Assembly: GCA_964017125.1 (NCBI GenBank)
Contig: OZ024911.1
Location: 35,977,160 to 36,041,159, forward strand
Length of the DNA stretch: 64,000 nt
Source: Flabesymbios commensalis
Taxonomy: Eukaryota; Annelida; Polychaeta; Terebellida; Flabelligeridae
Direction: 5' to 3'
A program made the position numbers and the translations under genes. Below are positions 12,151 to 22,935 of the stretch, in pieces (the first letter of the stretch is position 1; every line of letters starts with the position of its first letter). Under the pieces are notes generated by a model. The model was not told the DNA's origin. It searched no databases and saw nothing but the letters and a program-made list of their open reading frames with translations.

Positions 12151-12243
12151 CAAAATGGAGGTCAACGATTCAGAAATCTTTCTGATTAATGCCCCGTTTG
12201 GCAGATAGAGCCCTTTAGATCTCAGGGATCGGCATGTCCTTAC

Positions 12244-12482
12244 CATACTGATTGCGAGTCCATATCGTAAAGTTCACCTTCTGGTGTCTTCTCCACTGAG
12301 TAGGATATGTTGAAGCTGTCGTCGAACAGTACCATGCCTTTACAGAATGCCATACGAGTTGTGTCGTTGGATGGAAAGATAATCATATCCACTTGGAATC
12401 CGCTGGCTGAGTCTGGCAGAGACAGGTTCAGACTGACGTCAGTGGTTGCCAGAGGGGTCGTCTCCAGAACAGGGTCTATGAC
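12244..12482 (-). CDS. Modular extracellular-type protein, module 10, exon A (old copy)
   Basis: 239-bp minus-strand exon, acceptor TTTATAG, donor GTAAGG, phase 0 in and phase 2 out. It encodes VIDPVLETTPLATTDVSLNL then SLPDSASGFQVDMIIFPSND, followed by TTRMAFCKGMVLFDDSFNIS and a variable tail. It aligns over its whole length with the non-repetitive part of the array A exons. Its TTDVSLNLSLPDSASGF strand is the single-copy counterpart of the 18-residue minisatellite unit of the array, which shows the probable ancestral state. The second conserved Cys of the array exons is replaced by Tyr here. Confidence 0.8.
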
Positions 12483-13622
12483 CTATAAACATCAAAATGA
12501 ATGAGGTATATAACGATCTAAGCTTTAGTTTACTAGCTATGTCCGTAAATGCTCCTCACGGAGTTATAACGACCTAATTGAGCTTTAGATTACTATTTAT
12601 ATGTCAGTGAATGACAATCACGCGCACGGAATAGAAACCCCGTGGTATTTTTTTTAGGCGCGGATACCAATGCAATCTAAATTTAACCTAAATGTTGCTT
12701 TAAAATCGCGTAGGCTTACATATTGATATCAATTATTCTTATGTATTCTGTCCCGTACAGGATACTGTAATATACAAAATAATCAACACAATACATATTC
12801 CCATTCGTTTGATTAGATATAAATTGTGCACAATAAAGAGTATAACAAACATGTGTTTCTTTATTAGATAGTACCAGTGCACTCGTTTTTGTGTCTAGAC
12901 TGCACATATTGTCCAACGTTGTATAAATGGTATACCAATGTTTTGTGTTTACAGGAAATGATGTTTAATCATGGGATCCCCCTACCACTACACATAAAGC
13001 TTTTGTATTTAGACTCCAAGTGGTTCTTCTCTGTAAGCCGCGTGGTGCTTTCTGGATGTAGAAGCCTGAACCATTTTCGGTGCATAGTGGACTACTCCTT
13101 TAATTTCAATAATGATCCCAGTGATATGAGGCTCATTTTGCCTACTTATGTATCGGCCTTGGTGGGAAATGCTGTCTTTGTCGATTTGCAGCAAACACAA
13201 AAGACGTGGATATTATTCCGAAAGAGCAAACTAGCCTCAATATATGGATTCAAGCTTGACCTCTCTCTCTTGTCTGAAAAATAATGCCAAACCAAATATG
13301 TGTATTTTTCCCGTTACAAAAAAACTAAGTAACTCTTTAACCGCCGGTGCCGTCCATATTCGTTTTTTACATTTAATATTAGCACATTACATATCAGCTT
13401 TTAAACATGTTAAAGATAAAAAGTGACATTAATCAGCAGGATTTGAAATTTTTTGACCCCCATTTTGTCAAATCTTATGAATAATTTTCACTCACTTGAA
13501 GTTGTGGATCGCGTCAGCGAGACGCAACTTCAAGTGGGCGAAAATTCAAATTGAATAATTTGGCGGCTAAAGGGTTAAGGGTATATTCTGTTGATGTCAG
13601 CTCGCATTAAAATGAAACTCAC
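12483..13622. other. Intron between module 9 exon B and module 10 exon A, 1.14 kb
   Basis: Close in length to the array introns at this position (about 1,053 bp) and still alignable with them: the AACGATCTAAGCTTTAG and GTCAGTGAATG words near the A exon, a half-copy of the CCCAG palindromic MITE near 12900-12955, and the GGTGCATAGTGGACTACTCCTT region near 13080. It also carries a MITE at 13331-13577. The open frame at 12877-13284 on the plus strand is intron sequence, not a gene. Confidence 0.75.
13331..13577. mobile_element. TTAACCCTTTAGCCGCC MITE, about 247 bp
   Basis: TAACTCTTTAACCGCC at the left end is inverted at the right end (GGCGGCTAAAGGGTTA). An internal hairpin pairs CACTTGAAGTTG with CAACTTCAAGTG around 13494-13540. 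Relatives lie at 12039-12150, 47225-47450 and, more distantly, in every array intron (30818-31268). No coding sequence. Confidence 0.65.
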
Positions 13623-13749
13623 ATATTCTGCGTCGACATCTCCTACACTGATCTTCAAAATCTCCCCCAGTTGATTCAAAGTATGGTTCACGTGGACGGG
13701 GATTCTCATTGTATTAGCGTCGGTTCGAAAATGGCCAAAGTTACTTATC
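13623..13749 (-). CDS. Modular extracellular-type protein, module 9, exon B (old copy)
   Basis: 127-bp minus-strand exon between TTTCACAG and GTGAGT. One leading G completes the preceding AG (Arg), then 42 codons end in phase 0. It encodes ISNFGHFRTDANTMRIPVHV, the conserved sequon N-H-T, then LNQLGEILKISVGDVDAEY. Its length equals the module 8 B exon and is one codon longer than the array B exons. Confidence 0.8.
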
Positions 13750-14987
13750 CTGTGAAAATGCAAAATAGAACACTGAGTGCGCGAGTGAGTAAAACATGTT
13801 GTCAAAATACTTATAGTATTCAAACAGACGATTGACTGAGCCAATCAGTGTTGTAGTTAATTTCGTCAACCATTCAAGTGCTTCACGTTTACAGCCGTTT
13901 TCAGTTTGTGTCTGTCCTTCAAACATGGACGTTTTTGAGGAACAACTATAGCATTCAATTTGCAAAATTGATAAATTATGTTTTTAGCCACATTGTATGA
14001 CTGGAATAACTATATAAAAATAATACAGACACTTAAAAAGAAGAAGATACTCCAGTACTAGCGCTGCCAGAGATTCGGCCGAAGAGCACCATTTCGTTGC
14101 GGGAAATGTGCCCAACATCGCAAGAGAAGAGTGTACAGCGGTATCATTAACCCAATCAGAATTTCAGACATTCTAAAAAAAATCTAACTTAAAGTAGAAC
14201 AAGTAGGGCCGTTTTACTAGGTCAAAGTACAGTACAGTATAGTACTTATATTAGCAGTGAAACCCTAACTAAAGTAGGAGAAGCTAAAGTAGGGCCAAGT
14301 ACAGTACAGTGCTTATAAAAATATGGATAACAGCTTACCAGCAATTGAAAACGTTCAGATTATAAATGCTAATATATACGGACTTGATAAAAGAAGAACA
14401 TAGTTAATTAACTTTTGATGGAATTTAGGCCGCTCTTTGTTACTTTCAATTAAACTAGACTTAGAGAACAAACTAAATCAGAATTTAAAATGATCCCATC
14501 CAGAAAAAAAGAAATAAAGTAAATGCAAATGACCGCCGGCAGAACGCATTGTTAGCCAATCAAGTTTCGCCCTGAATGGAACGATCTCCCCCTCTTAGGG
14601 GAACTAAACCGCAAACAACTTTAAAAAATCTACAAACTCACCTTTTCAATCTACATTTTAGAGCTTGAACATTTGGAGCTTGAACATGTCAGCGCATAGA
14701 AATGTATATAATGATGCGTTTTATAAGTAGGTCTACACTAATAATAATAATAACTTCAAATGAGTAAAGATAACGTGAATATATAGGCCTACACATTTCA
14801 GTTAAAACGTCAATCTAGCGAATTTAATGATCATCTGTCCTTCAAATTGTTGTGTTTGAAAGAAAAATAAAAAGGCTGAAAAACGCCAGAGAAGTGATTA
14901 GCCCGATAGGGTGCGTCATATCGTCCACTCTGAATTAATGAGTGGCAGATAGGACCCTCTCGTTCCGAGGGATCGACATATGCTTAC
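13750..14987. other. Intron between module 9 exons A and B, 1.24 kb
   Basis: Mostly unrecognised AT-rich sequence. An imperfect direct duplication with AAGTAG...AAGTACAGTACAGT words lies at about 14190-14315. The 45 bases next to the A exon are conserved with other modules (see 14942-14987). No gene. Confidence 0.6.
14942..14987 (-). promoter_or_regulatory. Conserved intronic block just after the A-exon donor
   Basis: On the minus strand the first 45 intron bases read GTAAGCATATGTCGATCCCT, nine variable bases, then AGGG and CTATCTGCCAC. The same framework follows the donor in module 10 (12199-12243) and in all array modules (for example 28531-28581), although other intron sequence is diverged. 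The CCCT and AGGG words can pair over a 9-nt loop. It may be a splicing-related RNA element or only slowly decaying homology. Confidence 0.3.
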
Positions 14988-15214
14988 CTTCCAAGCTCCC
15001 AAACAGCCCTGTCATTGATGCCCGTGTCGGGTCTTGCGGAATAAGATGGACCCGTCATCACTACTAGGCAGGGCATATTGGAGAGGACTTTGAGACAAAC
15101 ATTCTGATAAACTGTGTCACTGGGTGTGTGTTGGCGCAGGTGGAGCTCGACAGACAGGTCCTGACTGAAGTTAATGGTCCCCAGAGTTGTAGGTTCCAGA
15201 ACAGAGTGTATGGT
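14988..15214 (-). CDS. Modular extracellular-type protein, module 9, exon A (old copy)
   Basis: 227-bp minus-strand exon between TTTACAG and GTAAGC, phase 0 in and phase 2 out. It encodes TIHSVLEPTTLGTINFSQDL, then SVELHLRQHTPSDTVYQNVC, LKVLSNMPCLVV and a tail ending in Glu-Leu-Gly. Both conserved Cys are present. The opening VLEPTTL matches VLETTPL of module 10, placing these as the two oldest-looking copies. It contains no 18-residue repeats. Confidence 0.78.
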
Positions 15215-17709
15215 CTGTAAACATCACAATATATGTATCGGGGTACTTTTCTCGTTATCAGTGATAGCGGGGAGGAACCTGTAGCAATCTTTCACTTGGT
15301 GACAACTTTCTGTCGAAATATGACTCTTTTTGTCGAAATATGACTCGTCAAATCCGCCATCACCCTAAATCAATCTTAAAACATAAAGCTACAACGTAGC
15401 ATAATGTTTTTTTGTGTCTATGCTTATGTTTTTAGGGTCAAGAAACTTGAATTTTAGCTTAGAAATATGCTTTCATTATTATTAAACATGTTTTATCAAA
15501 ATTAGAGATGGCCACAATATAAAATTCAAAATACTGACGTCTCTTTTTTCTGGCAATAAAGTTTGCGTTAAATGTGTCAAAAATGTACTAATGCTGATAA
15601 AACAGCTATTTGATATTTCAAAATAAGTAGAATAACTATATAGAGGACAATACAAATCTGAAATATAAAAAATAAATTTCAGTTTAATTGTATAGTGAGG
15701 ATTAAAATTACGTCAAACATATGTGGTAGAATGAATGAAAAGAATGACTGAAATCTTATATAGCGCATGTATCCAGCTGGAAGCTGTTCAAAGCGCTGAA
15801 CATCGAGAGTAACTTAGCAAGGCCTGTTATCATTCAAATACCGACTAAGTCCCCTGTGAGATACAGCTGAGCTACCATTGAGGCGCATCAAGCTATTTTT
15901 CATTCCAATCAAATTCGCCTTATGTGCTAAGTACTCACACATTGTGGATTTTCTGGGGTATCGTCGGATGGAAACTGCGCCTACGTCCATTGAGGTTCTT
16001 TTACATCCAACTACAGGTCAGTCAGACGAGCCATCTGAGCACCACGAGTGTATGGTAGTCAGGCAGCCATTAAGCTACATACCCTGCACCGGCTGTTATA
16101 TTTTTTCTCGATGGATATTACATCCTCATGTACTCATAATGTATATCAGCCGGATCTAGATGATATCCTTGATCGATATAATAACGTTCAATATCACTTT
16201 CCCCGAGGATTTGGGTGCGAGAAATCCATTTTTAGGGTCCGTTTGGTATCTTGGGGATGACAACAAGTTCCAAAAGATATTCAATGTATTTTACCAAAAA
16301 AAACATGTTCATAAATTTATTAACAAAGAAAATGACAAAATTCAAAGATAAATCAACCATGCTTTTTTTTAAGTTTTTGAACCCTATACAAGTAATGCTA
16401 TAATCATATCTGATTATTTACCAGTTTTTTTTATTGTTATACACAACAGAGCTGTGCAAATAAACGAATTTGCGATTTACTTCCTGAATAATTAGTATTT
16501 TCAAGTTTAGATCTTTGATGGCAAGTGAAAGGTCGATTGTGCGTTTACTCAGCACCACCACAAACATGCCTAATTACGAAAATGTGTTTTTAATGTTTTG
16601 TGCCCTGTAAGAGACACAATTTGATATATTTAAGTAACCATTAAAAAAAGTATGAATATATTCCAAGCCCCTAATATTGACCAACTTTTTTGGTACACAC
16701 ATAACATAATATATATACACAAAAACCATATCATATGCACACATAGCACACCTGACATTTTAATGTCCAAAACCACATTTAATATGATTTGTAGGTCTGA
16801 TAATTCATTGTTGTGATGTGGTCAATAAAAAGCGTGGTAGTTTTTTGTCGGAATGGTTAGTATTTTCGGGTTTAGATCTGTGGCGATGTATGTAGCATCT
16901 GGCTTGATTGTGTAAAGTTTATATACATTAATGTATCTGAACTGTATGAGATTCTGATCTCCCACATTTTTTAAATCAAATCACTGTTTTCTATTAGTGT
17001 GATTTTATCTTGGACAAGTGGGTGTGTAAACAATATGCGTGCTACAACATGCCCAAATCATAGATGTGTGATAAAAACTTGGCAAGTTGGGAGCCAGAGT
17101 GATGGAGTTGTCCAAATAAATAATTATATTTATCCCCTTGTAACATGAGATTGCTGTAGAGGCTGGTGAGTTTATTGTTTTCGAATTACACCAAAGGTTA
17201 ATAATTGCACCGGTTCATGTCTTCGTGTACAGTAGAAGTTGTCGACTCTAGTAACCCTGTTAGCTACGTCAACGTGGAGAAAAGTAATATGATTTTTAGG
17301 CCTAGTGGTCCTTTTCTAATCTCTTCAGAAGGCTTTCGTGTATTTTTAGTCTCAGCTCAACATTCATCGGCACAAGTTTCGTAGATGCTGTAAATAATCA
17401 TAATCCACCCAACACCACCTTCTGAAATTGATGCTCGCCACCTAATAGGTTAATTAGGATTTGATCTGTGATCTTAATTAGGACCTTACATTGGCATTGA
17501 GTGAAAAGGATGATAGCCTACTATGGTGTTGTTACAAAGGACACCTGTTGTGGAGGCTGATGGCTGAATCTATGAAATAACATTAAGGGAAAAACATTCT
17601 TAATAAAACCCAACGTGAAACGTGAATATAACATCTTTTAATTTTCAAACTGTTTATCTTTCTTTTTCGAACTGCTAGTCAAAATCCAATATCTCAAGAT
17701 AGGTGTTTT

Positions 17710-17801
17710 CCCAGTAAACGCAAAACATGTGTTTAATATTTGTACAATTTTGGGCGAACAACGTTGTACAAATGTGATACAAATGTTTTGTGTTTGCTGG
17801 G
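17710..17801. mobile_element. CCCAG...CTGGG palindromic MITE, 92 bp
   Basis: Nearly complete palindrome: CCCAGTAAACGCAAAACAT at the left, the inverse of ATGTTTTGTGTTTGCTGGG at the right, and a central GGGCGAACAACGTTG. The same family occurs at 19506-19613, as a half-copy near 12900-12955, and once in each array module (for example 30141-30229). Non-coding. Confidence 0.7.
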
Positions 17802-19409
17802 ATACCAGTGGCGATGGGTCAAACGGTGCTACAAAATTGAAGGATTCTAGAGGGAGCACTTTTGTTCCAACATGAAATCAGCGAGTTTGCAACACTAAGT
17901 ATGTAATTTTGTAGGAAATCACGAGTTTAACGTCAGCCTTTTCCCGCATTTCATACACATCATCATGTCGAAAATTATCTGCTTCAGTACCTTTGTCCTG
18001 CCAGTATTGGTACATGTGGCGTTGTATTCAGGGTCAGTCAGTCTTTTTACATATGATGCATGCCTCAGGATCAACTCAAGGGTCCAATGATAATATTAAA
18101 AAATCCAGAAAAAATGAAATTCTGTAGGTTTTGTGGAATTTTTGGCTAGTTTACTAATATTGGATGTGCCATATTATGTGGCAAGTAAGACCTGAACGGT
18201 ACGTAGTACTGTATCCTTACCGTGGGGCTGCATTGGTATTTTAACATTTATATTCTGTCACAAATAATCTATGTTAATGATCATTTACATTTAGTAAAAA
18301 ATATATTTCAATCTGAACCACGCTTCAACTAAGCATGCAATTGAGAAATTGGCAGTGGGTCTGGACTGCCAATTTATTAGTCATGATGGCAACTTTTGTC
18401 ACCAGGACAACACCATTAGTAAGACGATGTTCGACGAGGATGGTCTCCACCTGAGCCGCTATGGTACTATGAAACTCATGCTCAATGTTTGTGGCAATAT
18501 ATTAGATTTACTTTTTGTTAATGACGAGTCCAGAGTGGACCAAGTAGCAGCTATGGATGTCGATTTTACTGCTGATCATACTGTTCTGAATTTTATTATT
18601 TTGTTGAAGATGTCTGAAAAACCTAGTGTCAGCAGAAAAGTTTTTAATTAGAAAGAAAACAGATGTTGAAAAGCTGTGCGCATTGTTAAGCGATCTACCT
18701 TATTTTAATACTGCTACGGATGTTACCGATATTGATGCAGCTTGGGACACATGGTTCCAGCATTACAATAAATCTGTTAGTGAATGTGTCCCACAAGTTA
18801 ATGTCCAGAAATCTAATGCGCCTCTGTGGTTCGACTCCGAAGTTAGACATATGTCATCTAAAAAAAACGAATCTGTGGAAAATAGCCAAAGCCAGTGACC
18901 TTAAAGAGGACTGGGATAAATTTAGGAAAATTCGAAATAAATTAAAATCTGTATTAAGAAAGAAGTATAGATGTTTTGTTGATAATTTGGGAGAAATGTT
19001 AAAAGTAATCCTAAAAGATTCTGGTCTTTTTTTAGAACTAAAACGAAAAGTAAATCACTACCTAGTAAAATTCAAAACGATTCTGCTGGCTCTACGGACC
19101 ATCAAGGCAAGGCGTGTCTGTTTAACGACTATTTTAAATCTGTATTTAAGCAAGTAGATGAGAGAGAACAGGATCAATTACCCGACATTCCTATCATTTG
19201 TGAAGATCATCTCAGTAGTATGTGTTTTAATGATTTCGACGTCTTTAAAATTTTCATCTAAACTCTATGTTAAAGAATCATTCAGCTTCAAAACGCGCAT
19301 GCCTGGGACTGTCAAGTGTAGGCCAACAGTAGCCTATTGAGTACACATTGACGGCATTAATATAGCCACTGAACTGATTACAAGATACTACTCAAACAAG
19401 ACATTGATC

Positions 19410-19466
19410 CAATGCTGTTTTAATGTTAGGCCAACGTCTGCGACGCTGGCCCAACATTGAACCAAC
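19410..19466. repeat. TAATGTTGGCCAACG palindromic repeat
   Basis: TTTTAATGTTAGGCCAACG, TCTGCGACG and CTGGCCCAACATTGAA form an imperfect palindrome. Related fragments lie at 3150-3360. It lies in the unrelated segment that splits the LINE relic. Confidence 0.55.
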
Positions 19467-19505
19467 ATTAGATAAATGTACAATGTTTGAGAGAAAGTCC
19501 TCCTG

Positions 19506-19613
19506 CCCAGCAAACGCAAGACATTTGTATGACATTTATGCAATGTCGGCCCAACGTCTTCGACGTTGGTCCAACATCGTACAAAGTCATACAAATGTGT
19601 TGTGCTCACAGGG
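19506..19613. mobile_element. CCCAGCAAACGCA palindromic MITE
   Basis: Starts CCCAGCAAACGCAAGACAT, has a central GGCCCAACG...CGTTGGTCC, and ends TGTTGTGCTCACAGGG. Same family as 17710-17801 and the array-borne copies, but with a larger centre resembling 19410-19466, so the two palindrome families may be related. Confidence 0.6.
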
Positions 19614-20529
19614 TGTCGGTACACGCATGGGGTCAACCTGTTTCGAAATACCCACAGTAATACAGTCAGTTTGTTTGCAAAGCAAGGCCCAGCTAAGATC
19701 CAGGACAAAGGGCATTGCGATTCGATGGAATTGTTACTCATAGATGTCGCTCAAGTATATATGAACTTGCTGTGATTTGAGAACTTGCTCTTAATGAGGC
19801 TTTGGGTATGAAACGCATATTTAGTATTATTATGGAATAGGGCCTTGGCTTACCCACGGGCACTATTGCCTTCTGGGGGACCCTTGTTCCGCGAATTTTG
19901 ACAGTTGACTACACCTTTAATAAAGCGTGTGGGCCTGATTATGTCTCCCCATATGTATTAAAAATGTGCGCCCAGCAAATAACCCCATCACTGACAAGTT
20001 TTTTTCAATTTAGCATGAGGCTATCTCAAGTTTCAAATATGTGGAAGTGTGCATATGTGTCACCAATTCAGAAAAAAGGAGATCGGGACAAAGTGAATAA
20101 TTATAGGCCTGTATCCTTATTAAGCATAGTATCAAAAATAATGGAACGCTGTATATATAATCATATTTATAGTTTTGTCAGTAAGGATATCTCTGAAAAG
20201 CAACATGTTTTTTTCTCGGGTAGATCATGTAATACCCAGCTACTAGAAGTGTACCATAAGATAGGTGAATTTTTAGATACAGGTTTTCAAACTGATGTAA
20301 TTTATTTAGATTTCAGTAAGGCCTTTGACAGTGTACCACACTCATTATCACAAAAATTCCGAAAGAAATGAAATTTACTCGGGTTTCTGGATTTTTGTAC
20401 TAGTATTAGTAATATTGAATGCGGCTCTGATATAACCTTTTATATGATATACTTCACTGGCAAAAAAACCGCTAAATTACGTGAATTTGTATTCCTTTAA
20501 AAATTGGAGACGTTTTAATTCTCAGGGGG

Positions 20530-20857
20530 GGGGGGGGGCGGGGGCCCTAGGGTAGTGGTTAGCACCGCTGCCTTTCACGCCAGAGTCCGGGGTTCGGTTC
20601 CCGGTCTCGGCGGTTTGAAAGAAACAAAATTGTTTCTTCCCCATCCACGTGTGAAAGTTAGTATTGTGGGGAGCCTCCGTGACCGAGAGGTAGCGTGCTC
20701 GGCCTCAGACCGCCAGGGCTCGAATTTCGAATCCTGTGTCTGGAGGACAGTGTCATCTCAATCATCTCACCATCCTCAGGAGGTTCTCCTGGCCCAGTTT
20801 AGCCTATATGTGCACAAAGGTGGCCTAAAGCCCGATTCATTTCATTTCATTTTTTTA
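20530..20857 (+). mobile_element. Two-headed tRNA-derived SINE, apparently full length
   Basis: The first head (about 20540-20612) has an A-box-like TAGTGGTTAGCACCG, a CTTTCAC anticodon-loop-like stretch (UUC, Glu-like) and a B-box-like GGTTCGGTTCCCGG. A linker rich in GAAACAAAATTGTTTCTTCC follows. The second unit starts at 20668 with GGAGCCTCCGTGACCGAGAG and GTAGCGTGCTCGGCC, then a decayed B box. The body (GGAGGACAGTGTCATCTCA, GGTTCTCCTGGCCCAGTTTA) ends in a CATTTCATTTCATTTTTTT tail. A minus-strand copy with both heads is at 43746-44035. It is not a working tRNA gene, because the acceptor stem does not close. Confidence 0.75.
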
Positions 20858-22381
20858 ATTCTCAGGGGCGCTTATTTTGGGCAGGGGTCATATTATTTCA
20901 CATCTAGACCTCAGGTGACCTTGAATTTTATTGAATCATATTGCTTTTTTTTTACCTGGTCACAGGGTCTAAACTCTTCATTCCGTGGGCTTCAATGTTG
21001 TTGCAGGTAGATTTTCGATATATGATGATATGCCATTATGAAGGCATAATATCGTTAATTTTGGAGGGGTTTTCCGGTTTGATTTCCTATACAAAATCTT
21101 GCATAACTCGCTTACTGCCGGGTTTCAGAATGTCCACCCTCGTTAAAAAATGTGTCCCAGATGGTCGTCTATTAAAAATAGGTGAGAGATTTCGGGGCCA
21201 TTTTTGTAGGCAAACACGCCCCTGGACTAATGAGTATGTTAACGCCAAACACAAATACTAGTGCTATCGATAGTTAAAAGCCCATGTTTGTGGTAACATA
21301 GGACGAACTAGCGCATGTTCTTGAAAAGCTGTAGCCCATGTATCATGTGTATTGGTTACACATACATGTACTTCCATTTATTTTTCTTTTATTTTTCATT
21401 TCAGCTGTTCTTTAGCTGCTGATGAAAATGTATATTTCTATGTTATAAAGTAGACTTTTTTTTATAAATCTATCATAGTTTACACCTGTATTCTCATGTT
21501 TGTATGATCTTTTTTTTTATTATGCATATACATCTTGCACACTCAAGGAGCCATTTGGAAGATAAATTTAACAACAAAATTGTTATCATACACCGATATA
21601 ATTATTATCCATACGCCAATACACACATATGCAATAACTATGATTATAATCATGTATTGGATGGATCAAATCAATGTTATGTCAATAATATTTATTGGCA
21701 TGGCAATGCTTTGTTCGAATTAAGAAAGTATTTATTTTTTTATTTGTACATGTGTAAAAATCAAAAGAGTGTCTTCATTTGGCCAGCACGATAAACAACT
21801 GTAATTGTGGCATGATTTGCAAAAATCTGATGATATGGTGGCGATATCAACATTCTAACACAACGCGTCACAATGGCCTTACGCAAAAAACAGCAAAAAT
21901 AAATGTAACGAGATTTCGAAAGGAAAATTATTCGCTATCATTGCTATGTCGCTCTTTAATTAGATGCTATCAGGGCACTTGTGTTTTTGTTTATGCTGCA
22001 CATATCAAATAGTAGTAATAAATGAGTGAGCTCTATGTTTCAGTTTCGTGAAGTATTGGCATGGAATTCTCCCAGTGTTATACTCACGCCTCGTGATGCT
22101 TTCTGTGTATAGTTGTCTTAGCCCACTGTTAGTGCACAGTGGCTTGCTCCTTCAATTATAATAATAATAGCCGTTTGAGATTCGTGCCTAAATCTATACG
22201 GCTTTATTTTGGCACAAAACACGTGGATATCATTTCAAAAGAGTGAGCCCGCCTCAAATTATGTTTCTATTGTTTGTCTGAAACATGCTGCCGGGTGTAA
22301 ACAAAATATCCGTGTCCGTGACCAAAATTATAATTACGTGTATAATATGTTGATCTCAACTCATATTAGCAAGAAACTCAC

Positions 22382-22508
22382 ATGTTCTGCGATCGAAGTA
22401 AGCATAACTTGTACTCTCACAATGAATAGCACCCCCTCCTGATTCCGAGTGCGGTTCGTCACCCGGGCGAAGATTTGCATAGCATTAGCGTCGGGATCAG
22501 CTGAAGAC
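22382..22508 (-). CDS. Modular extracellular-type protein, module 8, exon B (diverged)
   Basis: 127-bp minus-strand exon between GCCACAG and GTGAGT. A leading G completes AG of the A exon at 28582 (Arg), then 42 codons end in phase 0. It encodes SSADPDANAMQIFARVTNRT, then RNQEGVLFIVRVQVMLTSIA and Glu-His. The sequon is N-R-T instead of N-H-T. The exon and its lower flank align with the array but are clearly more diverged, so the array boundary falls inside module 8, between its A and B exons. Confidence 0.82.
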
Positions 22509-22768
22509 CTGTGGCAACGCAAAGAAGAACAGTGAGTGAGTGCTGTCACAAACTATAACTATTGATGTCATGATTAACCTGTTTGACTTGTATTCATTAA
22601 TTTAAAATCACCTTGTTTGAATGCTCTTACATTCGTTTTGCATCTAAACGTTTTATTATGTAGGCCCCCTATATTTGATTTATTTGTATATATGTATACA
22701 GTGTACCTTGCAGCGCTACTTGGCCTACATGTATGTGACAGATCTCAGCCCACGACTATCTCGTACCA

Positions 22769-22935
22769 GGTGACCTCGGCCCACATTTCTGTAACTTCGG
22801 CCCATTTTGGTGACTTCGGCACAAAGGGGTCTAAGTGACTTCGGCCTACTTTTCTGAGGCAAGGTTACTCGGCCGAGGTAGCCAAAGTGGGCCGAGGTTA
22901 CTGGACCGAAGTCACTAAAGTGGGCCGAGATTGCC
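22769..22935. repeat. Inverted tandem repeats of GTGACTTCGGCCCACTTT
   Basis: About four copies of a GTGACTTCGGCCCA-like 18-mer run in one direction to about 22860. Three or four copies then run as reverse complement (AAAGTGGGCCGAGGTTAC). The whole can fold on itself. Similar in design to the foldback-like element at 44690-46317, but with no spacer. Confidence 0.65.

Larger units (their letters stand above)
7274..12243. other. Intron between module 10 exons A and B, 4.97 kb
   Basis: Non-coding for the minus-strand gene. The first 150 bases above the B exon (about 7280-7420) still align weakly with the matching array intron, including a CACCCACTT...AAGTGGG-like hairpin of the CCCTTTC MITE. The rest holds a plus-strand LINE relic with an element inserted in it (9055-10970), a SINE fragment (11004-11140) and a MITE fragment (12039-12150). 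A perfect 16-bp palindrome, CCCGGAGATCTCCGGG, lies at 8547-8562. I see nothing else. Confidence 0.7.
18340..20371 (+). mobile_element. Non-LTR retrotransposon (LINE) relic with partial reverse transcriptase
   Basis: On the plus strand, 18349-18480 encodes FDEDGLHLSRYGTMKLMLN, like the C-terminus of an SGNH/esterase-type domain. It is followed by GNILDLLFVNDESRVDQV and TADHTVLNF, the end of an endonuclease domain. 18640-19260 encodes the linker (WFQHYNKSVSECVP, APLWFDSEV) over several frames. Reverse transcriptase blocks follow at 19900-20371: ACGPDYVSPYVLK, VNNYRPVSLLSIVSKIMERC, then VIYLDFSKAFDSVPHSL. It stops before the YADD-type catalytic box, so the RT is truncated. An unrelated segment with MITEs (about 19290-19890) separates linker and RT. 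The family is CR1/Jockey-like by these motifs. Confidence 0.82.
15215..22381. other. Intron between module 8 exon B and module 9 exon A, 7.17 kb
   Basis: Holds a plus-strand LINE relic (18340-20371), MITEs (17710-17801, 19410-19613) and a composite SINE (20530-20857). A possible TATAGCGC-type dispersed repeat lies at 15740-15800. From about 21950 to 22381 it aligns with the array intron below each B exon (ATCAGGGCACTTGTGTTT, TGCACATATCAAATAGTAG, AAACATGCTGCCGGGTG). Elsewhere, for example 15850-17690, I see nothing. Confidence 0.65.

Noticed and set aside
15878-16260. Plus-strand frames of 70-93 codons as a host gene
   Set aside because: Overlapping frames with no hallmark, next to a dispersed repeat and inside an intron of the minus-strand gene. 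No support beyond length.
20540-20612. tRNA-Glu gene
   Set aside because: A and B boxes are present but the acceptor stem does not pair, and the sequence continues into a SINE body with a second copy elsewhere.
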